From Atkinsonella hypoxylon (Eukaryota > Ascomycota > Sordariomycetes > Hypocreales > Clavicipitaceae): 64,000 bases of DNA. Below the pieces are notes generated by a model that made no database searches, was not told the origin of the DNA, and saw only the letters and a list, made by a program, of their open reading frames with translations. This document shows, piece by piece, positions 22,702-33,294 of the stretch. The DNA is taken from positions 124,001-188,000 of the forward strand of contig JFHB01000035.1 in the NCBI GenBank assembly GCA_000729835.1, written 5' to 3'. Within the stretch, counting starts at the first letter, position 1; each line of letters opens with the position of its first letter. The position numbers and the translations under genes are program-made.

Positions 22702-23310
22702 ATGGCTCTAGACCGCCTAGTAAGCATGATTTTGCGAGCAGCAGAGCTTGTCTTTGCTGCGATTGTGGCCGGTGTTACTGGAGACTACATTCACAAAACC
22801 GACGCAAGCGCCTGGCACCTGGGCAGGTTTATCTACACGGTGACGGTCTCTGGCATAGCCATATTCCTAGCATTAATATGGCTGTTTCCCTTCTCCGGAA
22901 CATTCATTCACTGGCCCGTGGACATCATTGTCAGTATCCTCTGGTGGGTTGCTTTCGGCCTGCTCGCCAATGTAAGTGGTCATTTTCATTTTCTTGTCCT
23001 GTCCTGTCTCGGGCTTCATGTCGTATGACTTCGGATATGACTCTCAGACTTTGACGTGGTCTGGTTCTAAAATATCTTGTCGCAGCTACTTGGATCCTCA
23101 TGCGGTGCCATTTTCGACTGGGACAACGTGTCTCCTCGTGGAGACCAATGCGGCAAGTTCAAAGCTGCGCTGGCATTCTCTTTCCTTTCCGCTGTTCTCT
23201 GGCTCGTATCTGCATTAATCGGCATCTTCTGGGTTCGAAGTCGTGAGCGCCGCGCCGCCACGGCTGACGTCCACCATCGACGCCGTTGGTACCGACGCAG
23301 CCGTGTCTAA
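22702..23310 (+). CDS. MARVEL-domain-like four-helix membrane protein
   Basis: Two exons, 22702-22971 and 23086-23310, are joined in phase 0 across a 114-nt intron and give 164 residues. Four hydrophobic segments are visible: around LVFAAIVAGVTGDYI, FIYTVTVSGIAIFLALIWLF, WPVDIIVSILWWVAFGLLAN and ALAFSFLSAVLWLVSALIGIFWV. The loop between helices 3 and 4 has two cysteines (SSCGAIF, GDQCGKF). The short C-terminal tail is very basic (RRRWYRRSR). This is the layout of fungal MARVEL-family proteins, small tetraspanning proteins of membrane microdomains. Some yeast relatives associate with eisosome-containing compartments; the role here is inference only. Confidence 0.8.
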
Positions 23311-25102
23311 AACAGCTTTCTTCAACAGATGAACTCTTAAACAGACTGATCGATCCACTTCGATCAATGCCACGTGTTGCTATTTTGGTCTCGTGGTCCA
23401 GTGGAATTGGAGACGGCCCGAAAAGGAAAAGATTAATGGATGATGCCCCTAATAGCGATAGTCTTACCAGTCACTTGTTTTGTGGATTTAACGGCCAACT
23501 TTGTCTCAGTGGAATGTGAGATTGGCCTTGCGATACCCCGTGACTGGACTGGGTTGGTTTGTGATGATCGATTATACCTCCAACTATAACGCCGTAATCT
23601 AGCCCTCTCGCTTGCAGAATTGACACATGACTTCTCTTTTCAATGCTGTATCGTCTCTGTGCTGTTGTTGAAATCAAAGTTGATGAAGCGGACGGGTTCC
23701 ATTGAAAAGCCTCTGCTCATGCTCGGCATAATTTTCCTTTGTGCTTTGTTTGTGCTGCAGACTGCGTCATCGTACATGGAGGTAGCGCAACGCGACCAGC
23801 AGGCCGGTATGGCTCGTCCCTCGTAAGGAGAAATGAGATTTCTAATAATCAGGATATCGCCGGGTTCCACCAGCCGGCTACAACAGGATTTGCTGCTCAA
23901 AGAGAGTGAAAAACACCCGCGTGCTTGTTTTCAAGAAACCCACGCGTCGGTGGCTGGAGGATTGGAAGCGACAGATCGGAGATCGAGATCGGGGAGGGGC
24001 AAGCGGGCGAGCCACAGCTTGTTCCAAGGCAAGGTGTTTGTTGCTGATCTGGTTAATTTTTTTTTCCCTCCTTAGTTTGAGGTCAGCCTCAAACCAACAA
24101 GCTTGCAACTTGGAGCAAGTGCAACGTCACCAGCCACATAGGCGCAAAGCTATGATGCAATGCCGTCTAGGTGCTCGGTCGGTCGAACCCCGGATTCCTG
24201 CTTGATCCGCCACCACACCACAGCCACAGCCACACCTAGTCCTCGAGTTTGATTCGACAGGCAGACAGACTTTTTTGACTTCATGATTCGTGCAGTCAGC
24301 AGCAGAACCATGCCGGCTTGTCACCAGTTGACATTTCATTTGGAGCCCCCAACACCTGCTCTTTACGGTCTCCTCCCACATGAACACGAGAAACCAAGTG
24401 CAGATGGCCAAATTGCATGATGGATCCCAGAGAAAGCAATGGGTCGCGGAAGCCGTTATTAATCTGTCCCCCCCACGTGCCAAGCTTTTTCAAAAGCTCG
24501 ACGGAGACAATTGTCCGGTTGGACCATGAGCTTGTTTGATGGGAAACCGGGTTGCGGCGTCAAGCTGTTCAACGTCACCAGAGGGCGGTTATGACGCTCG
24601 TCATCCACTTTGCTTTGTCCTCCACTTTATTATCTGTGTGCATGGAGAGGAGCCCGCCAATGAGTTCACACAAACAATCCGATCTGAGAAGAAAAACACA
24701 CGTAAGTCTTGCTTCAGCCATATATTGAACCCCACTGACTAGAACAAGAAAGCTTGATCCAAGCAAGATTGGCTTTTCCTGGATTTGGGGTTCCTATGAC
24801 GAAAGACCACTTCCAAAAAAAATGTGGACATCAGGCCTTCCTCACACGTCGGCCGTTCCTGCTGGTTGCATCATTCCTAGATCAAGGCAGGCCAATATCC
24901 TGATTTTCCTCGAGAGTCGTCCTTCGCTATCTATATAAACCTTGAATGCTGGCCTACACACCATCTTGTTCGTCTTTCGAATCTATTCAAACTCTCACAC
25001 ACAAATATCACTACAACAATTTTTGATACCCAACTTCATCTCAATCCAATAAAACCCCAAACATTATCGACCGAAACAAATAGGAGTCGACAACAGCCCA
25101 AC
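23311..25102. other. Intergenic region with promoter of the repeat-protein gene
   Basis: No certain gene. A 68-codon open frame at 23620-23826 (+) has one hydrophobic stretch (PLLMLGIIFLCALFVLQTA) but no other support. The right end has a TATA-like element (ctatctatataaacc near 24930) followed by a CT/CA-rich leader, a strong-promoter layout typical of highly expressed fungal genes, directly before the gene at 25103. Confidence 0.5.
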
Positions 25103-26176
25103 ATGTCTTCCATCGTAAACAAGGTTAAGGATGCTCTCCATTCCGACAAGGACAAGACCGGAACTCACTCTTCTCACAACACCTCACATACATCTTCCAC
25201 TGAGCCTCGTGCCCAGCCTACCCAGCACACTGCTACCGGAACCGGCATCGGTGGTGCTCACGACTCTTCATACACCGGCAACGAAAACTACACCGTTGGC
25301 GGCACTGGTGTCAACCGAGGAACCGATGGTCCTGCCACTAGGACTGACGGACCTCACAACTCCAACTTGGCCAACAAGGCTGATCCCCGTGTCGACTCTG
25401 ACCGAGATCACAGCAAAAACATGGGCATGAATCCTCAGGGTAGTGCCACTACCGGTTCCAGCACACACCACACTCACGCCGCCACTGGTACCGGCCTGAC
25501 TGGTACACACAATACTACTGCCTCTGGTCCAGGTGTTATCGGCGGTAGCACCCTTTCTGGCGATGGTGGCCGAACTGGTCCCGCCACTCGCACCGATGGC
25601 CCTCACGAGTTTAATCTGGCTAACAAAGCCGATCCTCGTGTCGACTCCGATCGCGATCACAGCCGTAACATGGGCATGAACCCTCATGGCACCGCTACTA
25701 CTGGCACGCACGGAACCACTGGTGCCTCTACCTTTGGCAACACCGGAATTCCTACTAGTACTGGTGCGAACCGTGGCAGTGATGGTCCTGCTACCCGTAC
25801 CGACGGTCCTCACAGCTCCAATTTGGCCAATAAGGCTGATCCCCGTGTTGACTCTGACCGTGATCACAGCCGTAACATGGGCGCCAATCCTCACGGCACT
25901 GCTACCACTGGCACACATGGCACCACTGGTACCGGTGTGACGGGAACTCACGGTCACACTGGAACCCACACTGGGATTACTGGCAGCACGGGGACCCATG
26001 ATACTCACGGAACCCACGATACCCTCGGCTCTCACAACGCTTCTGGCCCTGGTCCTGCTGCTAATACCGCTGGCCCACACAAGTCCGACATGATGAACAA
26101 GATGGATCCTCGTGTCGACAGCGATCTCGATGGCAGCAAGACTGTCGGCGGCAACAAGACGTACGCTCAATCTTAA
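25103..26176 (+). CDS. Hydrophilic tandem-repeat protein (LEA/hydrophilin-like)
   Basis: A single-exon frame of 357 residues, almost free of hydrophobic residues and rich in Gly, Thr, His, Asp and Asn. Four copies of a roughly 36-residue unit are spaced by Thr/Gly/His linkers. The unit core is GPATRTDGPH..NLANKADPRVDSDRDHS, and the fourth copy diverges (MMNKMDPRVDSDLDGS). The N-terminus (MSSIVNKVKDALHSDKDK) could form an amphipathic helix. There is no signal peptide or membrane segment. Proteins with this DPRVDSD repeat are common in filamentous ascomycetes and are often labelled cell-surface or conidiation proteins. The composition fits a desiccation/stress hydrophilin, which is inference. 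A long open frame on the opposite strand (25268-26170) is a shadow of the repeats. Confidence 0.85.
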   Translation: MSSIVNKVKDALHSDKDKTGTHSSHNTSHTSSTEPRAQPTQHTATGTGIGGAHDSSYTGNENYTVGGTGVNRGTDGPATRTDGPHNSNLANKADPRVDSDRDHSKNMGMNPQGSATTGSSTHHTHAATGTGLTGTHNTTASGPGVIGGSTLSGDGGRTGPATRTDGPHEFNLANKADPRVDSDRDHSRNMGMNPHGTATTGTHGTTGASTFGNTGIPTSTGANRGSDGPATRTDGPHSSNLANKADPRVDSDRDHSRNMGANPHGTATTGTHGTTGTGVTGTHGHTGTHTGITGSTGTHDTHGTHDTLGSHNASGPGPAANTAGPHKSDMMNKMDPRVDSDLDGSKTVGGNKTYAQS

Positions 26177-26213
26177 TTAAGAGTGGGTAAAACTCACACT
26201 CTTCCAAGTTGCC

Positions 26214-26423
26214 ATGGCGCGGCGACAAAAAAAAAAAAAAAGACTGATGAAAATGTTATATAGAGCAATGGAGCATAAAGATCCTACAGATGCGGCACAG
26301 GTTCCTCCCTCTGTAATGCAGAAGCACATTGGGAAGCCGACCATCGACCATGATGATCATACGCACGATCGGGAGCGACGACACAGCGTTTCGCACCAGG
26401 AACGTCACATTGGTAGACAATAG
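26214..26423 (+). CDS. Possible small protein or exon, unrecognised
   Basis: An open frame of 69 residues. After a Lys/Arg-rich start caused by an A15 run, it becomes coding-like: DPTDAAQVPPSVMQKHIGKP, then a His/Asp/Arg-rich tail ending SHQERHIGRQ. It begins only 37 bp after the stop of the repeat protein on the same strand. It could be a separate small gene (start perhaps Met at 26252), a terminal exon of a gene I cannot assemble, or the relic of a related hydrophilic protein. No domain is recognised. Confidence 0.3.
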   Translation: MARRQKKKKRLMKMLYRAMEHKDPTDAAQVPPSVMQKHIGKPTIDHDDHTHDRERRHSVSHQERHIGRQ

Positions 26424-27061
26424 GATGTATGGATGATATGTGGTAATGATCTTACGTGTAATTATAAGTCATCCATGAATTGAGTTATAGCGTATTTATA
26501 TACGACATGAAGGCTGCTGTGACTGTAATGGCTCGTGATAATTGCTGCAAATCTACAAATCTGCAAGGTCGGAATTAAGCAATGAGACTTTTGTAGTCAA
26601 GTCTTGGCTGCCTTCTTACTAATGTCCCAGCTGACTTTACCTGATGCTACTTCAGCCGATTGTGACTAACGAACTCATAAGTTGATGACTTAGTGGCCGA
26701 CTGGTATAGCGACGAGGGTTTGTTATATCTAAGTGCTTCTTCACCATTGAACTTTCCTCGCTACTTCCGTGTCTGCGAATTTCTACACAAAAATATACGC
26801 GTCCATTCCTAGACGTGATTCGACTTTTCTTTGCCTGTGAAATAACAATGGAAAAGGCAATGCAATCAAGACATTTGTATGATCTGTGAGGATAGGAGCT
26901 CTTTCATCCAAGCCCCACCTCGAACTACCCTGCAGGCAAACCACCTAACCACCAAACCGTCCGTCTCGACCCCGGAGACCAAACAAACCATCAGGCATCC
27001 ATCTCCCCCAAGGTCAAAGGCAACATCGACGCTTCCTCCCCGTCAGCATGCCTCCTCCACG
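26424..27061. other. Intergenic region upstream of ATG5
   Basis: No gene is recognised. The frame of ATG5 stays open upstream to 26879, but that part is Pro/Thr-rich and unlike Atg5, so I treat it as 5' leader. Confidence 0.5.
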
Positions 27062-27811
27062 ATGAGAAGTTCACTATCCCAGACCCTCTGGGATGCTCGC
27101 ATCCCCTTGCACATCACGCACGTCTCCTCACCCATGACTCCCTTCATCACCAGCGTCCCACGCTTCAGCTACCTGGCCCTCCTGCTCCCCCGTCTAGCAG
27201 CCTACTTCAACGCAACCTGCTCAAGCTTCCACTTCGAGGACGTCCAGCTGCGGAACCTCCCGGTGGGCCTCCTATCAGACCTGTACCAGCCCTCGCTGCC
27301 CTTCCGCCTGACCGTCGGCGACGGCATCGGATGGGACATCAGCGACACGTTCCTGAACTGCGTCAAGGAGGCAGACTTTGTGCGCAACGGCAACGCCAAC
27401 CAGATCATGAAGATGTCCAAGGAACACACCACCCAGCTATGGAATGCCGTCGTGGACAACGACCACGTTGCGTTCGCCAAGGTCAACGCCCGCCTGCTGG
27501 ATGCTCCCACCGCGCTCAAGCATGTGCCCCTGAGGGTGTATGTCCCTGCGTCGGCGGCAGATCAGGGCGCCGCGGGCTCTTTCAAGATCGTGCAGGCCCT
27601 GGTACCAGCTGCGACGCCGGATCGGAGGCCCAAGTTGTTGGGGCAGGCGCTCAAGGAGCTTATGCCTAGGTTGTTCCCTAGTTCGAGGGATCCCGTGCTG
27701 GCGGGGGTGGTTATGCACGGGGCGGGGGTGCCTTTTGCGGCGCCGCTGAGCGAGTTGATGAGGGAGGCGGCGTATCCGGATGGGTGGCTGTGTTTGGTGG
27801 TGACGGTTTAG
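27062..27811 (+). CDS. ATG5: Autophagy protein Atg5
   Basis: Atg5 is conjugated to Atg12. With Atg16, that conjugate drives Atg8 lipidation on the forming autophagosome. The intronless 249-residue frame aligns by eye with fungal Atg5 from end to end. LWDARIPLHITH opens the first ubiquitin-like domain, followed by VPRFSYLALLLPRL. VKEADFVRNGNANQIM contains Lys102, which sits where the Atg12-acceptor lysine lies in the family. FKIVQALVPA begins the second ubiquitin-like domain, and LMREAAYPDGWLCLVV is the typical C-terminus. ATG 27062 is chosen because upstream in-frame sequence lacks family similarity. The protein is at the short end for filamentous fungi, mainly from a shortened linker. Confidence 0.93.
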   Translation: MRSSLSQTLWDARIPLHITHVSSPMTPFITSVPRFSYLALLLPRLAAYFNATCSSFHFEDVQLRNLPVGLLSDLYQPSLPFRLTVGDGIGWDISDTFLNCVKEADFVRNGNANQIMKMSKEHTTQLWNAVVDNDHVAFAKVNARLLDAPTALKHVPLRVYVPASAADQGAAGSFKIVQALVPAATPDRRPKLLGQALKELMPRLFPSSRDPVLAGVVMHGAGVPFAAPLSELMREAAYPDGWLCLVVTV

Positions 27812-29111
27812 ATTGGGAACTGCGGACATTTTCTTGAGTGTTTTTCCCTTGAGGGGTTGGGTACGCAATCGGTACGCAATCTTGTTCATCTGGCGCTTTA
27901 AGGATGATCTAACGGAAATGCCGTCGGAGTCCATTGTCAATGGCAAATATGCGAACTTGTAGCGATGGCGGAAAGTTGAAACTACATGTCTCTGAGGAAG
28001 TGAAAATGTACGGCCCCAATGAGATAATATGGTGTGGGCACTTGGCATGTACTGCGTCCATGCAACTGGCTTTGAGGAAAAGTGTATATCTTCCTTAAGT
28101 TCGATGATTGTTTTAAGCTAAACTTATATGATAATCGAGGCGTCTTCTCAAATGTCCATGATACCGTTTATCAATGTAAGACACAGACGATTCAAAACAA
28201 CACCATTGCTGTATTTCTGCTATATATTTGACTTGTTCCATCATAGCCCGCCAGTCAAACACTTCGCACAGCCTCGTTTCGTGGACCGCAGCCTGCACCA
28301 CGATACAGCGTTCTACTGTACGGGTCACGCTGTACATCGCCGCATGTGGACAACACACTGGCACGAAGTCGACAAATGAAGCGGCCTCCTATAGCGGCAT
28401 GGACTACCCGCGATATCCCACTGCCTAGGTGGCAGCGCAGTCTTCGCTGAACGCACAGTTCTTAACCTTGCTAGCACTTCTAAACTGCTCCTAGGCCCAG
28501 GGTGCAAGGCTGCCGCAAAGGACATTCTAATCGAGAAGGCAGATAGATCTTTGCGGAGCCTATAAACTCCCGCCATGTTAGCATGCCGGGGATCATGTCT
28601 GTCCGCGTGGACGTGAAGAGCCGTCTTGCTAGCAAGATGTGAAACGGCTCTTGTCGTCTAATTAGCACGATTCCGCGAACTCTCCATGATTTACTTGAAC
28701 TGAGTGAGAAATCTCCAAATAGAACACTTCAAGTCGTCGCTGTTAGGGTCAGGAATCCTCGATGCGTTGCACGCTTTTGAAATCGCTCGTGGCCGGCGCA
28801 GCTTACTTGCCTGTGGCCGTGTAAGACCTCGGAGTTTGGGAGCATGCTTCATAGCTACATTTGCTTGATACCGTTAATTGTTGTTAGCATAGAGATTTCT
28901 AGCCATCTAGTAAGATATGTGATTATCTTTACCAAGCTCACTTGTAGCACTTTCCCGTTCATAAACTTAGTATAACCATAGTAGCTGCGATTGACGACTA
29001 GAGATTCAATAAAGTCACTCAGGCTGCTGCTTATCGGGCGAGATGACACCGTGTCAAGCGATGGCAGGGAAAAGTTACTGTTATGAAAACGAGTTCAAAT
29101 GTCGGCAAGAC
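27812..29111. other. Convergent intergenic region
   Basis: This separates the 3' ends of ATG5 (+) and the WD40 gene (-). A direct repeat acgcaatcggtacgcaatc follows ATG5. No gene, RNA or array is recognised. Confidence 0.5.
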
Positions 29112-30566
29112 CTAGCGTCCCGTGAACGTAATTTGCCGCCCCATCAAGCTTCTGTACGCGCTATCTAAGGCTTTCCTCTTGCTCCTTTTAACTTCTTCGT
29201 CTTCATTGACCATCTCGTCCGTCTCATCAATGTCGTCTGGACCGGGGATCCGCGGCATCCAAGCACGAATCTGTCCGTCCAGATGCGCACTGTAAATCGC
29301 ACCCACGGAATTAGCGCCTCCCATAGCACTGCCCGTCTGCCCGCTTCCACCCCCGTAGCCTCTCCATACGATCGTTGTGATTCTGTTCCGGCCCATCTCC
29401 CTGGTGCCGCGAGGCCCAACGGGGTTCGTAGCCCCCGGGCTGCGCAACCTCGTCACGACAGTTCCCTCATGCAAATCCAGCATCAGAATCTCTTGGTCGT
29501 TCGGCCAGACCAGGATTTCCCTTCTGTTGGACAATCCCGATGGCGTGACGACCATGCCAACGGTCTTGGCATGCTGATTCTGAATATGAGCTCCGAAACT
29601 GGCAAGCGTGTTCGCACCAGTAGCTGCATCCCAGACTCGTATCTTGCGGTCCAGTCCGGCCGAAACGATGTACGCACCGTCATCCGTCCACGTCAGCCCG
29701 TTGACCGCCTCATCGTGCGCTTGGGCCGAAGCTCGAAAATGCGGCATGCGACTCCAGTCCGCTCCGGTGGCTGTGGCGTGTCGATAGCGGTGGATGATGC
29801 CTAACGCATCCTCTTGGTCGAGTTGTGCCATCACGCCGCCTGCGCGACGAATGTCCCAGATGCGGACCTTGCCGTCAGCGTGACCGCTCGCAAGAACGTG
29901 CTCGTGTCGAGGGCTCCATGCCGTGCAGAGGACTGGCCCGCCGTGGGCGACGAGCGCTTGCACCGCTGATCCAGACTTGAGATCCACGAGACGCATGTTG
30001 GAGTGCTGTGTTGCGCAGGAGACCAGCAGATGGTCTGCGATGGGGCTCATGGAGTGGGAGTAGATTGTCGAATTCAGGTCGAATTTAGCGGTGAGGGCCG
30101 CTCTCTGCGTTGCCCATAGCCTTAGGGACTTGTCGTAGGAGCTGGAGAGAAAGGCGTCTGGGTCAAAGGGGTAGAATGCCAGATGGGTGATGCCATGGCT
30201 ATGGCCACCGCAACTCTGTCCCCCTATGTCGCGACGGATGGTGCTGATGGGATGGAAGACGTGTCGTTGATGAGACGTCGCTGGTTTGTCTAGGTCCCAA
30301 ATCTTGATGGACCCCTCTGATCCGCCGGACACCAACAGTCGGCCGTCGAATTTCTCAAGCGCAAGGCCGCTTACGCCGGCGCCATGGGCGCGAATGCGGT
30401 GGGCTCGTTCCTCGGTCTCCTCGAGAGACGGGGTTGTCGAGATTTCGCCGTTGAAGCGATGTTGCGGCGCTGGCGCAAATGAGTGAAGGAGCTCGCTGGT
30501 GACGGACCGTGAGAGGTCGCGAGCAGTTATGTCACCCGTCTCGCGTGTGAAAAGGCGGGCCTGCAT
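29112..30566 (-). CDS. WD40 repeat protein, Rad28/CSA (ERCC8) homologue
   Basis: A 484-residue single-exon protein starting at ATG 30566. WD repeats with clear ends are visible: GGSEGSIKIWDLD, SSSYDKSLRLWAT, SGHADGKVRIWDIRR, SAGLDRKIRVWDAATG and HLDGQIRAWMPR, with the helical N-terminus (ARDLSRSVTSELLHSF) seen in the CSA family. CSA/Rad28 is the substrate receptor of a DDB1-Cul4 ubiquitin ligase in transcription-coupled nucleotide excision repair, in the nucleus. The family assignment rests on repeat spacing and the GG-rich loops characteristic of CSA. A basic C-terminal segment (VKRSKRKALDSAYRSLMG) may be nuclear-targeting. It shares a 480-bp upstream region with the divergent gene at 31048. 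Confidence 0.82.
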   Translation of the reverse strand: MQARLFTRETGDITARDLSRSVTSELLHSFAPAPQHRFNGEISTTPSLEETEERAHRIRAHGAGVSGLALEKFDGRLLVSGGSEGSIKIWDLDKPATSHQRHVFHPISTIRRDIGGQSCGGHSHGITHLAFYPFDPDAFLSSSYDKSLRLWATQRAALTAKFDLNSTIYSHSMSPIADHLLVSCATQHSNMRLVDLKSGSAVQALVAHGGPVLCTAWSPRHEHVLASGHADGKVRIWDIRRAGGVMAQLDQEDALGIIHRYRHATATGADWSRMPHFRASAQAHDEAVNGLTWTDDGAYIVSAGLDRKIRVWDAATGANTLASFGAHIQNQHAKTVGMVVTPSGLSNRREILVWPNDQEILMLDLHEGTVVTRLRSPGATNPVGPRGTREMGRNRITTIVWRGYGGGSGQTGSAMGGANSVGAIYSAHLDGQIRAWMPRIPGPDDIDETDEMVNEDEEVKRSKRKALDSAYRSLMGRQITFTGR

Positions 30567-31047
30567 TCATTGAGGAAAGCCCGTTACTTGTAGCTGTATT
30601 ACGAGGTTCTGCGAGGATTGAAGCTTTTCGGCCAACAGCAGCCTATGACATTGTGAAGACGTGATGCGTGGTGTGAGTAAGGGGGAGGGTGAGAGTCCAG
30701 AAGTGGGTAACGTGACGTGACATGCACAGGATCCACATCTTTGACCTGCCCCACGTTAACCACGTCTTGCTTGTTCTACTGGTTTCCTTTACGCGACGAA
30801 GACAACGTTCTTAATTTTGCCAGCTCGATAACGACGCAGTTGTTTCGAGTACGCAAATTGACAGTACACGTTTCGCCAATTGTCTCTGTCTTGGATAACA
30901 TGACATACAAGCAGACAGAGCTACATGAGGAGCGGTCTAGGCTCAAATCTTGAGGGCAAAGAAACGTGACTACCTCATTCTCGATTCACACTCAACTCGA
31001 CAGAGCTGGCTGTCGTTGCTGGCTATCACTCTGTCAAGATCTACACC
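30567..31047. promoter_or_regulatory. Shared divergent upstream region
   Basis: The CSA-like gene (-) and the gene at 31048 (+) start at its two ends, so both promoters must lie in these 480 bp. No distinct element is certain. Confidence 0.5.
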
Positions 31048-31885
31048 ATGGGTTTTATCGCCGAGGATAAAGAACATCCGTCTCTCACGGTAGAAGAAGA
31101 AAACACGGACATTGAATTATTGCGTTCTGAGCGGCTTAACCCCCCGCAACGACGTCTTGCTACAGTTTACGACGCAGTCGCAGGTTCGTCACCCATGCTC
31201 TTCCCACTCAAAATCACATCAGCCCAGTCAAAGAACAAGAAAGAGAAAAACAGACAAGTTGGGGTCTCCCACCATGATCATCACATAAGTCTAACGCATT
31301 GCAGGCAAAGTCACCAAGGATCATCTCGTCCAAAACAAGACTGCGTCTGAGAGAGAAACAGCAGTACTACCAGGCAAAGTTGTCCGCCATCCCACCCGCG
31401 GCGGCCCCCTCGGCCCCGACGAAGTACTGTTTCGCAGAAAGGACGCCCCCCAGCGTTATGTAGAACATGATGTCTACAACGCCCACGATCGAGATCTACC
31501 CCATAGAGGACGGGGTGTCCTCCCTGACAGCGACCTCCTGAAGTGTGTACACGCGTACTCGAGTAGATTCTATGGAGCCATGGAGCGCAGACACCGACGC
31601 AATCTGCGAATCCGACCAGGGCGCAGCAGAGTCGATGAGAGAAGCATGGACGAGACCGCCCTGCTAGCCTTTGGCATCCTGTTGGAAGAGGCGGGGAGGG
31701 AAGTTCTTGGTCGTCGGGGGGACTGTGTGTTCACCGAGGCACTTGTTGGGCCGGACGGAAGTCGTGACGTGGGAGATGAGACGGCGCGGCATACGAACTC
31801 TGCGGTTGGTTGCCAGCGTGTCGGGTCTGTCTCGACACGCAACGAGAGACTGCCAAAGAGGAGGAGAAGTGAGGAGGAGGCCTGA
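31048..31885 (+). CDS. Conserved fungal protein, possibly UAF Rrn10-like
   Basis: Two exons, 31048-31183 and 31305-31885, are joined in phase 1 over a 121-nt intron; 238 residues. The most conserved-looking parts are RRLATVYDAVAGKVTKDHL across the junction, the LPDSDLLKCVHAYSSRFYG helix, and RSMDETALLAFGILLEEAGREVLGR. These recur in short ascomycete proteins that I loosely associate with the RNA polymerase I upstream activation factor subunit Rrn10. That link is from memory and weak. The C-terminus ends in a basic, nuclear-signal-like run (RLPKRRRSEEE). There is no signal peptide or membrane segment. Confidence 0.65.
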
Positions 31886-31908
31886 AATGGAAACTAAACA
31901 ATATTGAC

Positions 31909-31932
31909 AAAAAAAAAAAGGGGGGGGGGGGG
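31909..31932. repeat. A11-G13 homopolymer pair
   Basis: Eleven A residues are followed directly by thirteen G residues, just after the stop codon of the preceding gene. Confidence 0.85.
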
Positions 31933-32919
31933 ACTTCGTCGTCCTTGCTGTGCCCGTGGATTTCGGATTCTTCGGACAACCGCTGTTGCGTTGGTCAATT
32001 TCACTGGCGAGTTGCTGGGGCAGCGTTGATTGAGGCTATCCGCTACAGGTCCTCTATCCGTTCCTTTCCACACCAATATTGCTCTTGGTAGTAAATGGCC
32101 AGAAAGGTTATGCTTATGGTGAGAGATTTCATTGGCGTCCGAACAAGACGGAGAATTGAACCAGACCTTCTGAAGGAGACGGCAACCATGCTCACCGAGT
32201 CTTTGTGAAGTCTTGGGAACTTGTATGGCAAACAAGTAACGTTTCAATTGGGCCGACACTGAAGCGTTGTCGAGTACGACAAAGACGATTATTCATGTTC
32301 TTGATTTCCTTGTCACAGCATCCCACAAGGTGATGATGGTTTCATCATCAACTTTGTCATTAAAAACAAGACGGGGTTGAAAAGGGCAGCAGCACGAACT
32401 GGGCTTTGTGGGACGCTGTACGGAGCACGTGCGTGAAGAGTCCCAAGCACGGGGCAATTGTGTGACCGGGGCAATTATGTGACTGGTGCAAGGGTTCACA
32501 CATAGGTTACTCTCTCTGTACAGGAACTTGGAATACATAAGGCTACGGGGTTTCAGACTTGCCTCGCACGCGACAGTTTTTGCACCGTGCTTTGCATGAA
32601 GAAGCTGGTCAGAGTACATGGGACGACGGGTCCAGGCCATGACACTACACATTAGCGTCCTGTCATTTTCTAATTTGGCCATCTATGGGCGCAGATGATT
32701 CTGGGGTTCGGAGGAAAAGTCTCGCATCATCATCGAGCAGCTAGCCTAGGCAAAGTCGTCTACCCCTAAAGAGACCGAAATTGTTGGGTTCAGAGCGAGT
32801 CTGTAGCACAACGTCTGAGGCTCGACATTTTGCTGCAGCGCAGATGGACAAGATGGTGTCAATGTGCCCACCTGCCCACATCGGTGACTGGTCGTGCCGC
32901 TGAAGGATAGCAGGCAGGG

Positions 32920-33294
32920 TTGGAAATGCCATGTTGTTCTTGCAAAAGGTGCGCGAGGGTTAAGACTCTGGAGCATTCTTTTCTCATGTCCCCGTGCGGG
33001 AGTTCGCGGGGGCCGATATTTGACATGTCGCAGATGGTTTGTGACGGCAATCCTGGCTGGTTCGTTGAACCTGACTTGGAGCTTTTCAAGGTCTGTGGTT
33101 CATGTTCGCCTGTCACAATGTTAGATTACTTGGCTCTGGAAAGATTGATATGTTCCAATGATGCTTCCAGCTCCGAGTGTCGTCCGAAAGACCCTGTTAA
33201 GAAGGATGAAAGTCAAATCCGATGTCCTTCGTGCGGAGGCAGTGAGGAGGCAAGTGTCGTCAGCGCAAGATCCCTGAAGTATCATATTTTATAA
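32920..33294 (+). CDS. Cys-rich open frame, unrecognised
   Basis: A 124-codon frame with ten or more cysteines arranged as CxxC-like pairs (CCSCKRC near the start, CGSC centrally, CPSCGG near the end). It may be a zinc-binding protein fragment, an exon, or chance. There is no supporting splice partner. Confidence 0.2.
   Translation: MEMPCCSCKRCARVKTLEHSFLMSPCGSSRGPIFDMSQMVCDGNPGWFVEPDLELFKVCGSCSPVTMLDYLALERLICSNDASSSECRPKDPVKKDESQIRCPSCGGSEEASVVSARSLKYHIL

Noticed and set aside
23620..23826. Small hydrophobic open frame as a membrane protein gene
   Set aside because: It has one hydrophobic stretch only, no upstream context and no recognisable family.
25268..26170. A 300-codon open frame antisense to the repeat protein
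   Set aside because: It is produced by the regular codon pattern of the sense repeats; the translation is Val/Ser/Ile/Arg-rich without domain features.
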